The position numbers and the translations under genes were made by a program. Below, one piece after another: positions 51,888 to 61,064 of a DNA stretch of 64,000 nucleotides. The DNA is from DASYXZ01 sp035308965 (GTDB lineage Bacteria > Acidobacteriota > Terriglobia > UBA7540), in NCBI GenBank assembly GCA_035308965.1, contig DATGFN010000021.1, positions 1-64,000 of the forward strand. The letters run 5' to 3'. Position 1 is the first letter of the stretch, and every line of letters begins with the position of its first letter. The notes under the pieces were generated by a model. It was not told the DNA's origin. It saw nothing but the letters and a program-made list of their open reading frames with translations, and did not search any database.

Positions 51888-54059
51888 TCACCGCGAGTCC
51901 ACCACGCATCGGAATCCCACCGTGGCTGAACGGTCTTTGCCGGGCGCCATCAGCAAATATTTTCCGTGCTCGTTCAATTTGTAAGTCTGCGGAAAATACC
52001 AGATGGACCCTTGCGGCTGGTAGTAACTGCCGCCGCGCAGAATGGCGGCGCGTGTGTGTTCGTCCCGGTACTCGTCGGTCCACTGCCACACGTTGCCCGT
52101 CATATCCATCACGCCGAAGGGGCTCGCGCCCTTGGGAAAAGCATTCGTGCTGGTCGGCTCGCGCATGTCGCGGCCCTTTTCCGGAACGGGCACGGCGCTC
52201 GCGTCCCAATCGTTCCCCCACGGATACGCCCGTCCGTCGGTGCCTTGCGCGGCGTATTGCCATTCCCATTCGTGCGGCAACCGCTTGCCGGCCCAGGCCG
52301 CATAAGCCCGCGCGTCCTCCTGCGAAATCCAAGTGACGGGCTTGTTGTCCCATCCATCCGGATAGGTTCCGTTTTTCCAATCGCGGAGAAAGTTGTGGTC
52401 ATCTTTCGGACGGTAGTGCGCGGCGTTTAGAAACTTTTTGAATTCGGCATTGGCCACAGGATAGCGGTCAATGTAGAACGCGTTGATGTGCATTGGGTGC
52501 AAGTGATGACGGCGGGGCGAATCCTCCCACGGATATTGCACGTCCACCCCAATATTGTTCCCGCCTTCAATCTCGATGCCCGAAACTTCGAAAGTGAATT
52601 CTCCGGCAGGAATCTTTACCATGCCCTCGGGCGCATCAGGCGCAGGTTTTGTGGCGGGAATCTCCATCAGTTGTTGCGGCAGGAATTGCCACTGGTGCGA
52701 GAGCTTTTCGAGTGGGGTTTGGGCGAGCTCGCGCATTTCAGCCAGCAGCTTCAGCTCTTTTTCGCTCAAACTTTGCGACGTTGCCAGCAACGCGCCGAAA
52801 CCATGCGCCTCCATGTCAAAGCTGAGCGTGGCCTGGCCGCCCTCCAATTCCGGTTTCAATTCTACCCCATTCCAAAAGTCATAATAATGGGTGCCTTCGT
52901 TGTGAGCCACTCTGATCTGGCGCCCTTTCAAATCAAATTCATTTCGGTTTACGACAGTCCAGAGCGTTTCGCTTGCACCCGGCCATTTACTGGCGAATGC
53001 TCCATACTCGAGCGTCGGTGTGTGGGGCTCCCACTCGGGACTGAGGAGAAGATCCGAAAAGGCTCTTTCAATCTTTGCCACCCGGCGCAGCGCCTCCGCA
53101 TCGCGCAAAGTGATCTGGTTCCAAATCCCCCAGATATTTTCCCAGCTTTCATAACCCACGCCGTTAAAAAAAGCGTATTGGAGGTTGTCGGTCTTATCGT
53201 GATTCCAGCGGTCACACACGTTGACCATGTGACGCGGCTCCAGCCATTTATATTTGCTCACCATGGGCACAAACGGATATTTCCAGTAGCCCCAAGTCAG
53301 GTTATTCCAAGCCAACATCTCATCGGGCGGGCCGCCTTCGGGCTCGAGCGCCAACGGACTTCCGGTGGCGTCCGATGCCGCTCGAAATGCGCGCGGAACG
53401 CTGCCCAGCGTGTCGCCATTCACTCCGTCCGCTCCGATTTCCGCCATGGCGCGCGCCGTGGCCACCCAGTTGGGCGCGCCTACATCGCGCGTACCTTGAT
53501 CCCACAACATCACGGGGAACAATACGCGCACGCCGCGCCGGTGAAAATCCGCAATCATCTGCTTCAGGCCCTGCACGCCGCCAGGCATGTCATCAAGAAG
53601 GTCGTACTGGTTGCGATGATCAATCCCAATGTTGGTGTAAGTGTGCCAAATCAGCACGGAGTCGATTCCGCCGTAGCGCTTTTGTAGGTCGTCGAGATAA
53701 CGGTCCACCGTGTATCGCCCAGCCTCGGGATCGTAGAAGTAGCGGTCCTCGATCATCATCTGGGGCTGGATGAAACTCGATTGCGTCCACTCCAGTTCGC
53801 GGCGGTCGTATTGCGAACCGTCATAGCCCATGCGGATCAATTCTTCGTGCCGCCAGTGAGTGATGTCCGCAAGCCAGTTCTGAAAGTTAGAGCGATACGC
53901 GCCCTGCGGCGACTGGTTGTAACAACACATTCCCACATTTTCAGCGGCGTTGTCGGGCCCCGGAATCTGCTCACCCTGCGGCGAATAATGGGTGTCTTGT
54001 GCAGAGAGAAATGAAGGTAATGCACACAACAGCATGGACAGTAAAAGGCTTCGCTTCAT
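51888..54059 (-). CDS. Glycosidase-like barrel fused to a formylglycine-generating-enzyme domain
   Basis: 723 residues from the ATG at 54059 (GGAG eight bases ahead; frame open to 54179). Signal peptide ends SFLSAQ. Residues of about 30-460 look like a (beta/alpha)8 glycosidase barrel: SVLIWHTYTNIGIDHRNQYD, VRVLFPVMLWDQGTRD, IGADGVNGDTLG and ALEPEGGPPDE offer acidic candidates. From about 475 a FGE-sulfatase/SUMF1 domain follows: MVKIPAGEFTFEV, YIDRYPVANAEFKKFLN, KRLPHEWEWQYAAQGTDGR, MDMTGNVWQWTDEY, LRGGSYY. The paired active-site Cys of true FGE are not visible, so it is likely a carbohydrate-binding or other SUMF1-type module. Confidence 0.85.
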   Translation of the reverse strand: MKRSLLLSMLLCALPSFLSAQDTHYSPQGEQIPGPDNAAENVGMCCYNQSPQGAYRSNFQNWLADITHWRHEELIRMGYDGSQYDRRELEWTQSSFIQPQMMIEDRYFYDPEAGRYTVDRYLDDLQKRYGGIDSVLIWHTYTNIGIDHRNQYDLLDDMPGGVQGLKQMIADFHRRGVRVLFPVMLWDQGTRDVGAPNWVATARAMAEIGADGVNGDTLGSVPRAFRAASDATGSPLALEPEGGPPDEMLAWNNLTWGYWKYPFVPMVSKYKWLEPRHMVNVCDRWNHDKTDNLQYAFFNGVGYESWENIWGIWNQITLRDAEALRRVAKIERAFSDLLLSPEWEPHTPTLEYGAFASKWPGASETLWTVVNRNEFDLKGRQIRVAHNEGTHYYDFWNGVELKPELEGGQATLSFDMEAHGFGALLATSQSLSEKELKLLAEMRELAQTPLEKLSHQWQFLPQQLMEIPATKPAPDAPEGMVKIPAGEFTFEVSGIEIEGGNNIGVDVQYPWEDSPRRHHLHPMHINAFYIDRYPVANAEFKKFLNAAHYRPKDDHNFLRDWKNGTYPDGWDNKPVTWISQEDARAYAAWAGKRLPHEWEWQYAAQGTDGRAYPWGNDWDASAVPVPEKGRDMREPTSTNAFPKGASPFGVMDMTGNVWQWTDEYRDEHTRAAILRGGSYYQPQGSIWYFPQTYKLNEHGKYLLMAPGKDRSATVGFRCVVDSR

Positions 54060-54438
54060 TTTGATAACTCCAAAAGGTGAAGCATCCGGATAGCACCGGC
54101 CACTCGGAGAACATAACACGTTCAACAGGGATATTGGTTGTTTGTCGTAGGGGCAGATGGCACCCGCATTTATGTGCAATATGCCGGTGTTTGTCGGGGC
54201 ACAGAAATGGGCATCGCTCGCCGACTCGCGACGGGAACTCTCCGAAAGGGTGGGAAAGATAGCTGAATGGCTTTATTCAGTATCCGCAAGTCATTGCATA
54301 CCCTTTGTTTCAATCGGGAACGGATGCGCTCATTCTATTGATGTTGCTGAGTTTCAAATTTGGAAGCTCGCGTGCATGCATCCTAGCTGAAAAGTCTGGT
54401 GCTAAAAGCAAATACCTGAGATATTTTGGGGGAAATAA
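54060..54438. other. Gene-free interval ahead of the PEP-CTERM gene
   Basis: 379 bp of lower GC between divergent genes. It must hold both promoters. GGGGGAAA directly ahead of 54439 is the PEP-CTERM gene's ribosome site. No repeat or RNA was recognised. Confidence 0.5.
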
Positions 54439-55134
54439 ATGAACGGGATCATTCTTACCTGGGGTAGAAAGATTGTTGTTACATCGATAGCGCTATGCGC
54501 AACATTTCTCGTAAGTTCGCCCCTCATGGCTGACACATATGCTTTTGGCAGCTTCACTGGGGTTCAGGGGACTTCCCTGACTTTTACGGGGGGTGCGGGT
54601 TCGATTACCGCCTATGGATGGGGCTGCTTCAATACCACGGACTCCTCACTCACTAACCTCAGCGCGCCGGATCACGCCTGTAGCGGGTCGTTTAAGACGC
54701 ACGGCGTAGACCTCTATGGCAAGACCGGAAGCTCCACTGAGACTGGGTTGGGTATCTACAAGGATCCCCAGAATGACCAAGAAGTTTCCAACAAAGATTA
54801 TATCGACTTTGACCTTAGCAGCCTTTCAGTTACAAGCGGTACCTGGACATTCGGCAGTTTGCAGGTAGGCGAGCAGTTGGAATATTGCTTCGGGAATAGC
54901 AATACTGGTTTAAACAACTCTGGCTGTGTTACTTACACAGGGAGCGGAACAGATCCGATAACCCTTAGTCTCAATTGGAATGGGTACAATGACATTACCG
55001 TGTTCGCCCCAACCGACGATATCCTGGTTGAAAGCATGACCACAACTTCGGTTCCTGAACCGGGCAGCCTTGCCCTTTTCGGTACCGGCCTTCTCGGTTT
55101 GGTTGGCGTGATTCGCCGGAAGATTAACCTCTAA
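54439..55134 (+). CDS. PEP-CTERM sorting-domain protein
   Basis: 231 residues. Signal peptide about 1-31 (SIALCATFLVSSPLMA). The mature part is beta-rich and Gly/Ser/Thr-rich with two spaced Cys pairs (YGWGCFN, DHACSGSF and YCFGNSNTGLNNSGCVTY). It ends with the classic tripartite sorting signal: VPEPGSLALF, a hydrophobic stretch (GTGLLGLVGV) and a basic end (IRRKINL). Such proteins are cleaved and anchored by exosortase, linked with exopolysaccharide production. No exosortase gene lies in this window. Confidence 0.93.
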   Translation: MNGIILTWGRKIVVTSIALCATFLVSSPLMADTYAFGSFTGVQGTSLTFTGGAGSITAYGWGCFNTTDSSLTNLSAPDHACSGSFKTHGVDLYGKTGSSTETGLGIYKDPQNDQEVSNKDYIDFDLSSLSVTSGTWTFGSLQVGEQLEYCFGNSNTGLNNSGCVTYTGSGTDPITLSLNWNGYNDITVFAPTDDILVESMTTTSVPEPGSLALFGTGLLGLVGVIRRKINL

Positions 55135-55575
55135 TGAATGGGGCCGTCGCGTCGGAGCCTGCCTCTTTAGTGAAATTTACTGGGTTGTTTTCCTCCATAT
55201 CTCTTGAGCCCGCCGCGGGACAAACGGCCCGCGCCATTTGCCTTTTGTACCGCATCTAGGCAAACCTCACTCGCCCCTCTCACAGGCTTGAGCGGTTAGG
55301 AACGAATTCATCGGCCTTGGGCCGAACTTGCATGGCATAGTTGTTGCTCACCGCATATTCATCCCATCTGTTCCTACATTTAAAGTCTGCTTTTACTTTT
55401 TCGCAAGAAGCGTCCAATCCCTGAATTATTCCTCCCGACCACCATCCCGGCGCAATTGACAACTCGATTCTGACTCCGGCATTTCGGCCACCCTTCAACT
55501 TGTCTTTTTGTCCCAAACTTTTATCTGGTTTTGATAAAGTTCTCGGATGTTCATCAAAATCAAAAGGCACGATCA
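55135..55575. other. Gene-free interval before the RhaT-like gene
   Basis: 441 bp with no convincing gene. A minus-strand open frame at 55280-55699 overlaps the RhaT gene start and has no domain. The promoter of the symporter gene should lie near 55500-55560 but is not clear. Confidence 0.5.
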
Positions 55576-56595
55576 ATGAACTCCATTGGCGCCGGGTTGT
55601 TGTTCGTTCTCCTCGGCGGATTGTTGCAGGGCAGCTTTGCCCTGCCCATGAAGCGCATGGCAGGGTGGCGATGGGAAAACACCTGGCTGGTTTATTCAAT
55701 AGCGGGCATGATTGTTTTCCCTTGGCTTCTGCTGGTGGCCACGGTGCCGAGCGCAGGTGAAATATTCAGGATGGCAGACGCGGGCACGCTTGCCGAAGTG
55801 GCGATATTCGGTTTTGGCTGGGGCGTGGGATCTACGCTATTTGGGCTAGGGATCGACATGGTGGGAATGGGCCTGGGCATTGCCGTCATCCTCGGCATCA
55901 CGGCGTCTCTCGGGTCGCTCCTGCCTATATTGGTGCTCGACCGCCAGCAACTTTTCACGCGCCAGGGCTACGCGCTGATGACCGGTTTGGTATTGGTAGT
56001 TGGCGGCATCCTTCTGTGCGCAATTGCCGGCTCGCGCCGCGAAAAGGAATTGGCGAAAGGAGCAAAGGAACAAGGGAAGAGGAGCTTTTGGCTGGGTCTT
56101 CTGATTTGTCTGTTGTCAGGCGTCTTCTCGCCCATGCTCAACTTCAGCTTCGTCTTTGGGAAAAGTATCCAACAGTTAACGCTTAAATTCGGCGCGCATC
56201 CCGCCATGGCTTCGAATGTGGTCTGGGCGCTCGCCCTAAGTGCGGGCTTCCTGGCCAATGCCGGCTATTGCATTTATCTACTGCGGAGAAATCATGCCTG
56301 GGGAAATTTCTCTCAAACGGGCACGCCGCCCGCGTACTGGCTGGGCGCCACGGTCATGGGATTGCTTTGGTTCGCGGGAATAGCCGTTTACGGGGTGGGT
56401 GCGGCCGACTTGGGAACCCTCGGCGGAGTGATTGGCTGGCCGTTGTTTATGGCCATGATCATTATCTCCGCCAATCTTTGGGGAGCGTTTACCGGGGAAT
56501 GGAAAGGCTCGAGCAGCGGCACTCACGCCTATTCGTGGTCGGGGATTGGCGTCCTGCTGGCCGCCATTTACGTGATCTCGCGCGGCAGCCCATAG
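55576..56595 (+). CDS. rhaT: L-rhamnose-proton symporter (RhaT) family protein
   Basis: 339 residues from the ATG at 55576 (AAAGG eight bases ahead). Ten predicted membrane helices. N-terminal LLFVLLGGLLQGSFALPMKR and WRWENTWLVYSIAGMIVFPW align with RhaT, as do FGWGVGSTLFGLGIDMVGMG and LICLLSGVFSPMLNFSFVFG. Transport of L-rhamnose or another deoxy sugar with protons is expected. The adjacent convergent amidohydrolase resembles sugar-lactone hydrolases, supporting a deoxy-sugar theme. Its TAG stop is part of a palindrome arm. Confidence 0.88.
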   Translation: MNSIGAGLLFVLLGGLLQGSFALPMKRMAGWRWENTWLVYSIAGMIVFPWLLLVATVPSAGEIFRMADAGTLAEVAIFGFGWGVGSTLFGLGIDMVGMGLGIAVILGITASLGSLLPILVLDRQQLFTRQGYALMTGLVLVVGGILLCAIAGSRREKELAKGAKEQGKRSFWLGLLICLLSGVFSPMLNFSFVFGKSIQQLTLKFGAHPAMASNVVWALALSAGFLANAGYCIYLLRRNHAWGNFSQTGTPPAYWLGATVMGLLWFAGIAVYGVGAADLGTLGGVIGWPLFMAMIIISANLWGAFTGEWKGSSSGTHAYSWSGIGVLLAAIYVISRGSP

Positions 56596-56669
56596 GGGTA
56601 CGCCTTTCCGTACATTTTTCATTTGCTCGCGCTCGCGCGCCGGAGGGTACGGCAAGCCGTACCCCTACG
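56593..56669. repeat. Inverted repeat between convergent stops (also a likely terminator)
   Basis: TAGGGGTACGCCTTTCCGTAC (56593-56613) pairs with 56647-56668 at 19 of 21 positions. The left arm begins on the stop codon of the symporter gene and the right arm ends 6 bp before the stop of the amidohydrolase gene (56676). Placement suggests a bidirectional terminator. Confidence 0.7.
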
Positions 56670-56675
56670 TTAAAA

Positions 56676-57629
56676 CTAACCAAGCTGTGGCTGAGTTGAC
56701 TCCCGCTTCACCCAGCGGTAGGCGGCGACGGAATTCTTCCAGAAATACTTTTCTTGCGCCTCGCGGCTCTTGCCCGCAAAATATTCCCGGACGATCCGGA
56801 ATACTTCTGGGTAAGGCCCCCAGAGATCGCTGTGCGGCCAGTCACTGCCATAAATCAGGCGGTCCTCACCGAATGTTCCCCACAGTTCGTCGAGCCGGTC
56901 GCGGTAAAAATCCAAGCTGTCAGGGACCTTTCCATCCACGTGGCGCAGCACGGAGGAAACTTTCACGTAGACCTGCGGCCGCTTTCCCAGCTCGCGCAAA
57001 TAGTTTGCGAGCGCTTTGCGGCCCTCGGCATCAGATGGAGGATTGAGTTGGGGAAGGTGATCGATTACCACACGTAAATTTGGAACCCGGTCCGTGAGAC
57101 GCACCACGGCCTCAATTAAAGTAGAATCAGGATTGGCGGTGTCCATCTCCAGGCCGGCGTCGGCGAGCAGTTTCATGTCGGCCACAAATTCCGGCTGGAA
57201 GACTTGCGTGGCCAAATCGCGGCCCCAGAGATTGCCGCAGCGGATTCCGAGAAACAGCGGGTTCTTATGAAATCGTTCCAAGTGCTCGCGGAATTTCGGC
57301 TTGCCCGGCTCCAAGTCTCCCACCGTGCCGAGAATCAATGGGTCCTTTGCCGCGATGTCGAGCACCCACTGGTTATCCTCGAGCCACGGGCTGGCCTCAA
57401 CTTCAATTGCGCCCACAATGCCCAGGCCTTTCGTGACCTGCCGGTAGCGGTCGGGCAGCGCAGTGTGATACAGCACGGCGTCATCTTTCTCCGGCCAAGG
57501 CACACCCTGCGGCCGAGTCGGGTCGAACAAATGAATATGTGTGTCAATTACAGGAATCTTTTCTGATTGCTTGCTCATAAGCAGCCCCGCGGCTCCCAAC
57601 GATGCGCCCAGGAAGTTTCTACGATTCAC
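56676..57629 (-). CDS. Amidohydrolase family protein (fuconolactonase-like), Tat-type signal
   Basis: 317 residues. The N terminus MNRRNFLGASLGAAGLLMS is a twin-arginine-like signal. The amidohydrolase-2 barrel starts PVIDTHIHLFDPTRPQGVPW, has VIDHLPQLNPP in the middle and ends with IYGSDWPHSDLWGPYPEVF, giving His, His and Asp metal ligands. Closest named type is L-fuconolactonase/2-pyrone-4,6-dicarboxylate lactonase. The GTG start has a weak ribosome site. Its partner may be the symporter facing it. Confidence 0.9.
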   Translation of the reverse strand: MNRRNFLGASLGAAGLLMSKQSEKIPVIDTHIHLFDPTRPQGVPWPEKDDAVLYHTALPDRYRQVTKGLGIVGAIEVEASPWLEDNQWVLDIAAKDPLILGTVGDLEPGKPKFREHLERFHKNPLFLGIRCGNLWGRDLATQVFQPEFVADMKLLADAGLEMDTANPDSTLIEAVVRLTDRVPNLRVVIDHLPQLNPPSDAEGRKALANYLRELGKRPQVYVKVSSVLRHVDGKVPDSLDFYRDRLDELWGTFGEDRLIYGSDWPHSDLWGPYPEVFRIVREYFAGKSREAQEKYFWKNSVAAYRWVKRESTQPQLG

Positions 57630-57825
57630 GAAGGCATTCTAACTTATTTCGGCGAAGACGGAGGTTTATGCGCTTGGATATTTCGCAGGACTTTTGGGAA
57701 GGCGCCTTAGGGAGAGGCGGTTGGGGAATTCCAGGAAATTGCAGTGTCACTCAACCTGGATTGGACCAACGAGTTCCTCGCCAACTTTTTCCAAATGTGT
57801 TGACTGCACCACAGCCCGCTCAATA

Positions 57826-57855
57826 TTGACACATGGCGAATACTGCTGATATTCT
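57826..57855 (+). promoter_or_regulatory. Candidate sigma70 promoter for the GNAT/PIG-L pair
   Basis: TTGACA at 57826-57831, an 18-base spacer and TATTCT at 57850-57855, 40 bp before the TTG start at 57895. Confidence 0.55.
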
Positions 57856-57894
57856 GCCGCCCCCATCCAGCTGTACTGAGCGGGGGGAGCAGTT

Positions 57895-58986
57895 TTGAAT
57901 TTGATTTTCCGACGCCTTGATAATAACTGCGATGTCCCGATGCAGCGGGAGCTCTATTTAGAGGCGTTTCCTGAGCAAAAAGGAACAGCCTTAGTAACCG
58001 ATGAATACTACCACTGGAAGTTCCGAGATTTTCCCTTCAGGTCTCCACCTCCCCAGCAATTTGTTGCAGTTGAAGAACATCAAGTCGTAGCATATTTTGC
58101 TGCACTCACCTATCCATATATTCTATCTAATAATAATTGTATGTCTGGTATTATTTGCGATATAATGACTCATTCCAGGGTTCGTCGGCGAGGCGTTTTT
58201 GGAGAACTAGGCAGCATTGCATTAAGTGAATTTCCCCACGAAGGCATTGATTTGGCGATGGCTTTTCCCATCCGCCCCGCATCGCTTTCGGCTCTCAACA
58301 AACTCGGGCTTGAGACTATTTGTCATCTTCCAGTCTGGATACTTCCTATTAGTTGGCGCGGACTTTTGAGGGATTTCCGCATCTTTGGGCCGGCCGCAAA
58401 AGGTGCGCTCGAAGCCTATCGGCACATTGTGCGGCCCAGAATACTTCCAGGTTTCACAACCGAGGTTCTCCCCCATGTGAGCTTTTTTGAGCGCGCGTCA
58501 CAGGAGCCGTCCTTGCGTGGGGAATTTGACTCTCTAGTTGAAAGATGGCGTGCCCGCTTAGATTTCGCTCTTCAAAAAGATCTTAAGTTTTATAGGTGGA
58601 GATTAAGTGCGCCAGGGTCCAAATACTTCATCCATTTACTTAAGACCACAGTTGGCGGATTGGCAGGTCTTGCCGTAACCCGCATTTCAGACCTTAAAGG
58701 GATCCGCTCCTGTGCGATACTCGACATGATGATACCCGAACAGCGATTTGGGGCCCAAGTTCTCCTGTTAGACAGCGTTCGAGCCCATGCCATTAAAGAG
58801 CATGCCGAGCTATTGGCCACTATAGTCCCCAAATCGGCAGCACAGGAACTACATCTTACGCGTTATGGATTTATTCGTAGCCCCATGGTCTTTAAATGTG
58901 TGACTCGTATTTTCAATAGTTCTTTTAAAGTCGATCTTAAGAGAATATCTCACCAAATGATGTGGATTGATTCGGACGATTTATGA
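57895..58986 (+). CDS. GNAT-fold N-acetyltransferase-like protein
   Basis: 363 residues starting with TTG after a strong GGGGGAG site five bases away. The first half follows a GNAT fold (QQFVAVEEHQVVAYFAALTY; ICDIMTHSRVRRRGVFGELG, the acetyl-CoA loop). The second half (about 200-360) resembles a second, degenerate GNAT repeat. Codon use is AT-richer than around it. Its stop overlaps the next start as ATGA, so it is coupled to a PIG-L deacetylase; removal and transfer of acyl groups on an amino sugar is a reasonable inference. Confidence 0.8.
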   Translation: MNLIFRRLDNNCDVPMQRELYLEAFPEQKGTALVTDEYYHWKFRDFPFRSPPPQQFVAVEEHQVVAYFAALTYPYILSNNNCMSGIICDIMTHSRVRRRGVFGELGSIALSEFPHEGIDLAMAFPIRPASLSALNKLGLETICHLPVWILPISWRGLLRDFRIFGPAAKGALEAYRHIVRPRILPGFTTEVLPHVSFFERASQEPSLRGEFDSLVERWRARLDFALQKDLKFYRWRLSAPGSKYFIHLLKTTVGGLAGLAVTRISDLKGIRSCAILDMMIPEQRFGAQVLLLDSVRAHAIKEHAELLATIVPKSAAQELHLTRYGFIRSPMVFKCVTRIFNSSFKVDLKRISHQMMWIDSDDL

Positions 58987-59750
58987 AGTCCGCACTTTTC
59001 ATATTTCCTCATTACGACGACGAGATCTTTGCGTTGAGCCGCTTACATTTTGAGCTTCAACGAGGCAACCAACCGATCTGTGTTTTCCTGATTGATGGTG
59101 GCCATATCCGTGAGATTGAGAGCACAAAGTGTCTTTTTCTGTCCGGCATCAGGAACCAGAGCCAGATCATTTTTATCGGAAAAGAACTGAGAGTGATTGA
59201 CGGCCACTTGCCTGAGCGCCTTAGCGAAACATTTCGTATCCTCATACCTATCTTGTCTCATCGTATTTCACGGATTTATTGTCCAGCCTGGGAGGGAGGA
59301 CATCAAGATCACGATGCTTCGCATTTACTTGGAGTTGCGTTGGCGCGGCATTTTTCGTTGCTCAATGAGTGCTTCCAGTACTTTACATATAATGGATATA
59401 GGACCTACGGAAAGTTTTTTAGAGTGGCATATCCAATGACAGCAAGTGGCACTCTGTCTCGAAAGATTTCCAGGCTGGATGGTATCAAAATTGCCTGTCG
59501 CGTACGATTTTATCCATCACAATGGAAGACTTGGTTAGGGTTGTTCCCCCCTTTACTTCTGCATTATTTGATTAAACCGGAAGAAAGTTTGAGAGCTGTA
59601 TCATTTCCTGCTCTGACCCAAAGACCGCATCCGGGGAAACTGCTTTATGAGCGTTATAGAAGGTGCTCTTTTGAGCAGTTTTGTTCTTTCACAAATGATT
59701 TTCTGAATGACCATGTTTTGGAATCCAGACGCGAGTTTCAGTCACCATGA
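58983..59750 (+). CDS. PIG-L/LmbE family deacetylase
   Basis: 255 residues. Zinc/catalytic motif FPHYDDEIFALSR near the N terminus and the second metal motif GGHQDHDASH in the middle define PIG-L. These remove N-acetyl groups from N-acetylglucosamine-type sugars in glycolipids, antibiotics or low-molecular-weight thiols. It overlaps the GNAT gene by four bases. Composition is AT-richer than the neighbours, which suggests acquisition by transfer. Confidence 0.9.
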   Translation: MKSALFIFPHYDDEIFALSRLHFELQRGNQPICVFLIDGGHIREIESTKCLFLSGIRNQSQIIFIGKELRVIDGHLPERLSETFRILIPILSHRISRIYCPAWEGGHQDHDASHLLGVALARHFSLLNECFQYFTYNGYRTYGKFFRVAYPMTASGTLSRKISRLDGIKIACRVRFYPSQWKTWLGLFPPLLLHYLIKPEESLRAVSFPALTQRPHPGKLLYERYRRCSFEQFCSFTNDFLNDHVLESRREFQSP

Positions 59751-59848
59751 TTCCTCTTCACCGATGGTGCGGACTCGAAAAATGCGATGACAATCGAACT
59801 CAGATCGTCGAATCGTCATTCGGGAGAGAATCGACCTTCCCAGGAAGA

Positions 59849-60643
59849 CTATGGCTTTGCGTCCTCTGGCGGCTTCTCGAAAGTGAAGGGGGCAGTCAGT
59901 GTAAAGTCGACCTTGCTGCCCGCGGGCTTTACCACTTTGGCCGCGCGAAAAGCGGCGATCACGGGATTCGCTACACCCGACGGTTGTCCGCTTATGGCGG
60001 TATCACTTGCAGCATTTGCGCTGGGCGTCTCTTCGTTCTTCACCTTGGAGGCCAGCACGCCTTTCTTTTTGTCGTATCGATTGCTTTCCACGTCCACTTT
60101 TTGACCACTGATGATCATCTCTACGAGAGCGAGTTGAACTTCGGCATGGCCGTGGACGCGGCCGCCCTTCTTATCCTCCATCATGCGGATATGCGCCTCG
60201 GTGCCACGGGGGATGGCCACGCGATCTCCAATTAGCACGGAAGGATCCACCGTGCCGGAAAACTCCTTGCCGGCCTGGCTGTGATTTGAGTCGACGGTAT
60301 CTGCCAAGCGGACGGAAATCACCGTGCCCGGCGGCAAGGTCACCAAATCAATTTCTGCCTGGCTTCCCGTAGTGTTTGGCGAAGCTGAAGCTTCCGGCGT
60401 TGCGCTGCCCGATTGAGGCGGCTTTGCGGGTTCTTGACTCTCGCTTGTCTGAGCCTCAGGTTCGTGCGCCAGGATGTCTAATACCCCGACGGCCATTCCT
60501 CTCCGTTGAATGCAGGAATGGGATCGATGTGCTGTGGAAAGCCTGACCATCGCCCTCGAAGTTCCCGGCAGGGCAAGAATTCCGATGGCCCACGCGCCGA
60601 CGAAGAGCATGATAGTAGATTTTGCGTTCTCAATTCGCAGCAT
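59849..60643 (-). CDS. Exported TrbI/VirB10-like beta-barrel protein, unknown role
   Basis: 264 residues from the ATG at 60643 (GGAGG 10 bases ahead); a TTG at 60667 is less likely. A signal-like segment (MLFVGAWAIGILALPG) is followed by a Ser/Pro/Glu linker and a beta domain of about 95-185: LPPGTVISVRLADTVDSNHS, GKEFSGTVDPSVLIGDRVAI, PRGTEAHIRMMEDKKGGRV. This resembles the C-terminal domain of TrbI/VirB10, but no conjugation genes are present. Such free-standing proteins are common in Acidobacteria. Confidence 0.78.
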   Translation of the reverse strand: MLRIENAKSTIMLFVGAWAIGILALPGTSRAMVRLSTAHRSHSCIQRRGMAVGVLDILAHEPEAQTSESQEPAKPPQSGSATPEASASPNTTGSQAEIDLVTLPPGTVISVRLADTVDSNHSQAGKEFSGTVDPSVLIGDRVAIPRGTEAHIRMMEDKKGGRVHGHAEVQLALVEMIISGQKVDVESNRYDKKKGVLASKVKNEETPSANAASDTAISGQPSGVANPVIAAFRAAKVVKPAGSKVDFTLTAPFTFEKPPEDAKP

Positions 60644-61064
60644 AAGGTCAGGACCTCCAGGATACAAATTAGTGTTAGTGTGCCGGCAAAAGCAGAACCA
60701 CCCTGGACATTACTCCGAGCCGTGCGCCCCTTAACCAGGGATATATATCCTTCTTGTTTTGGTTCATCCTTCTTTCCTTTCAAGATCAGGAGCCTCGCCG
60801 ATGAGTCTCCCCAAATTTCATATCTTCGAACTACGGCTGAATTATGGAGAAGGAACCCCTGCCAAATCAATCGGGTAAACGCCTTATACCTAATGTGGAT
60901 TCGTCCGGGGTCCGTAGGAGTCAACTTTCTGGAATTGAGAGGTATGTATATCTTGTGCTGGACGCCCTTGCAAGCTAGCTCTAGTGGTTCACAAACAAAT
61001 GGACTGGAATTACCCAGTGGCACTGGAGAAGAAAACTTGGCGGGGCGCTCAAGCAAACGGGGGA
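60644..61064. other. Gene-free interval before tRNA-Ser
   Basis: 421 bp with long open frames on both strands that overlap each other and carry no domain or ribosome site; nothing supported is seen. It should include the promoter of the TrbI-like gene. Confidence 0.5.

Noticed and set aside
55280..55699. 139-codon minus-strand frame between the PEP-CTERM and RhaT genes
   Set aside because: Overlaps the RhaT start, has no domain or ribosome site.
59849..60643. Conjugation locus based on the TrbI-like protein
   Set aside because: No other type IV secretion gene in the window; free-standing relatives are common in the phylum.
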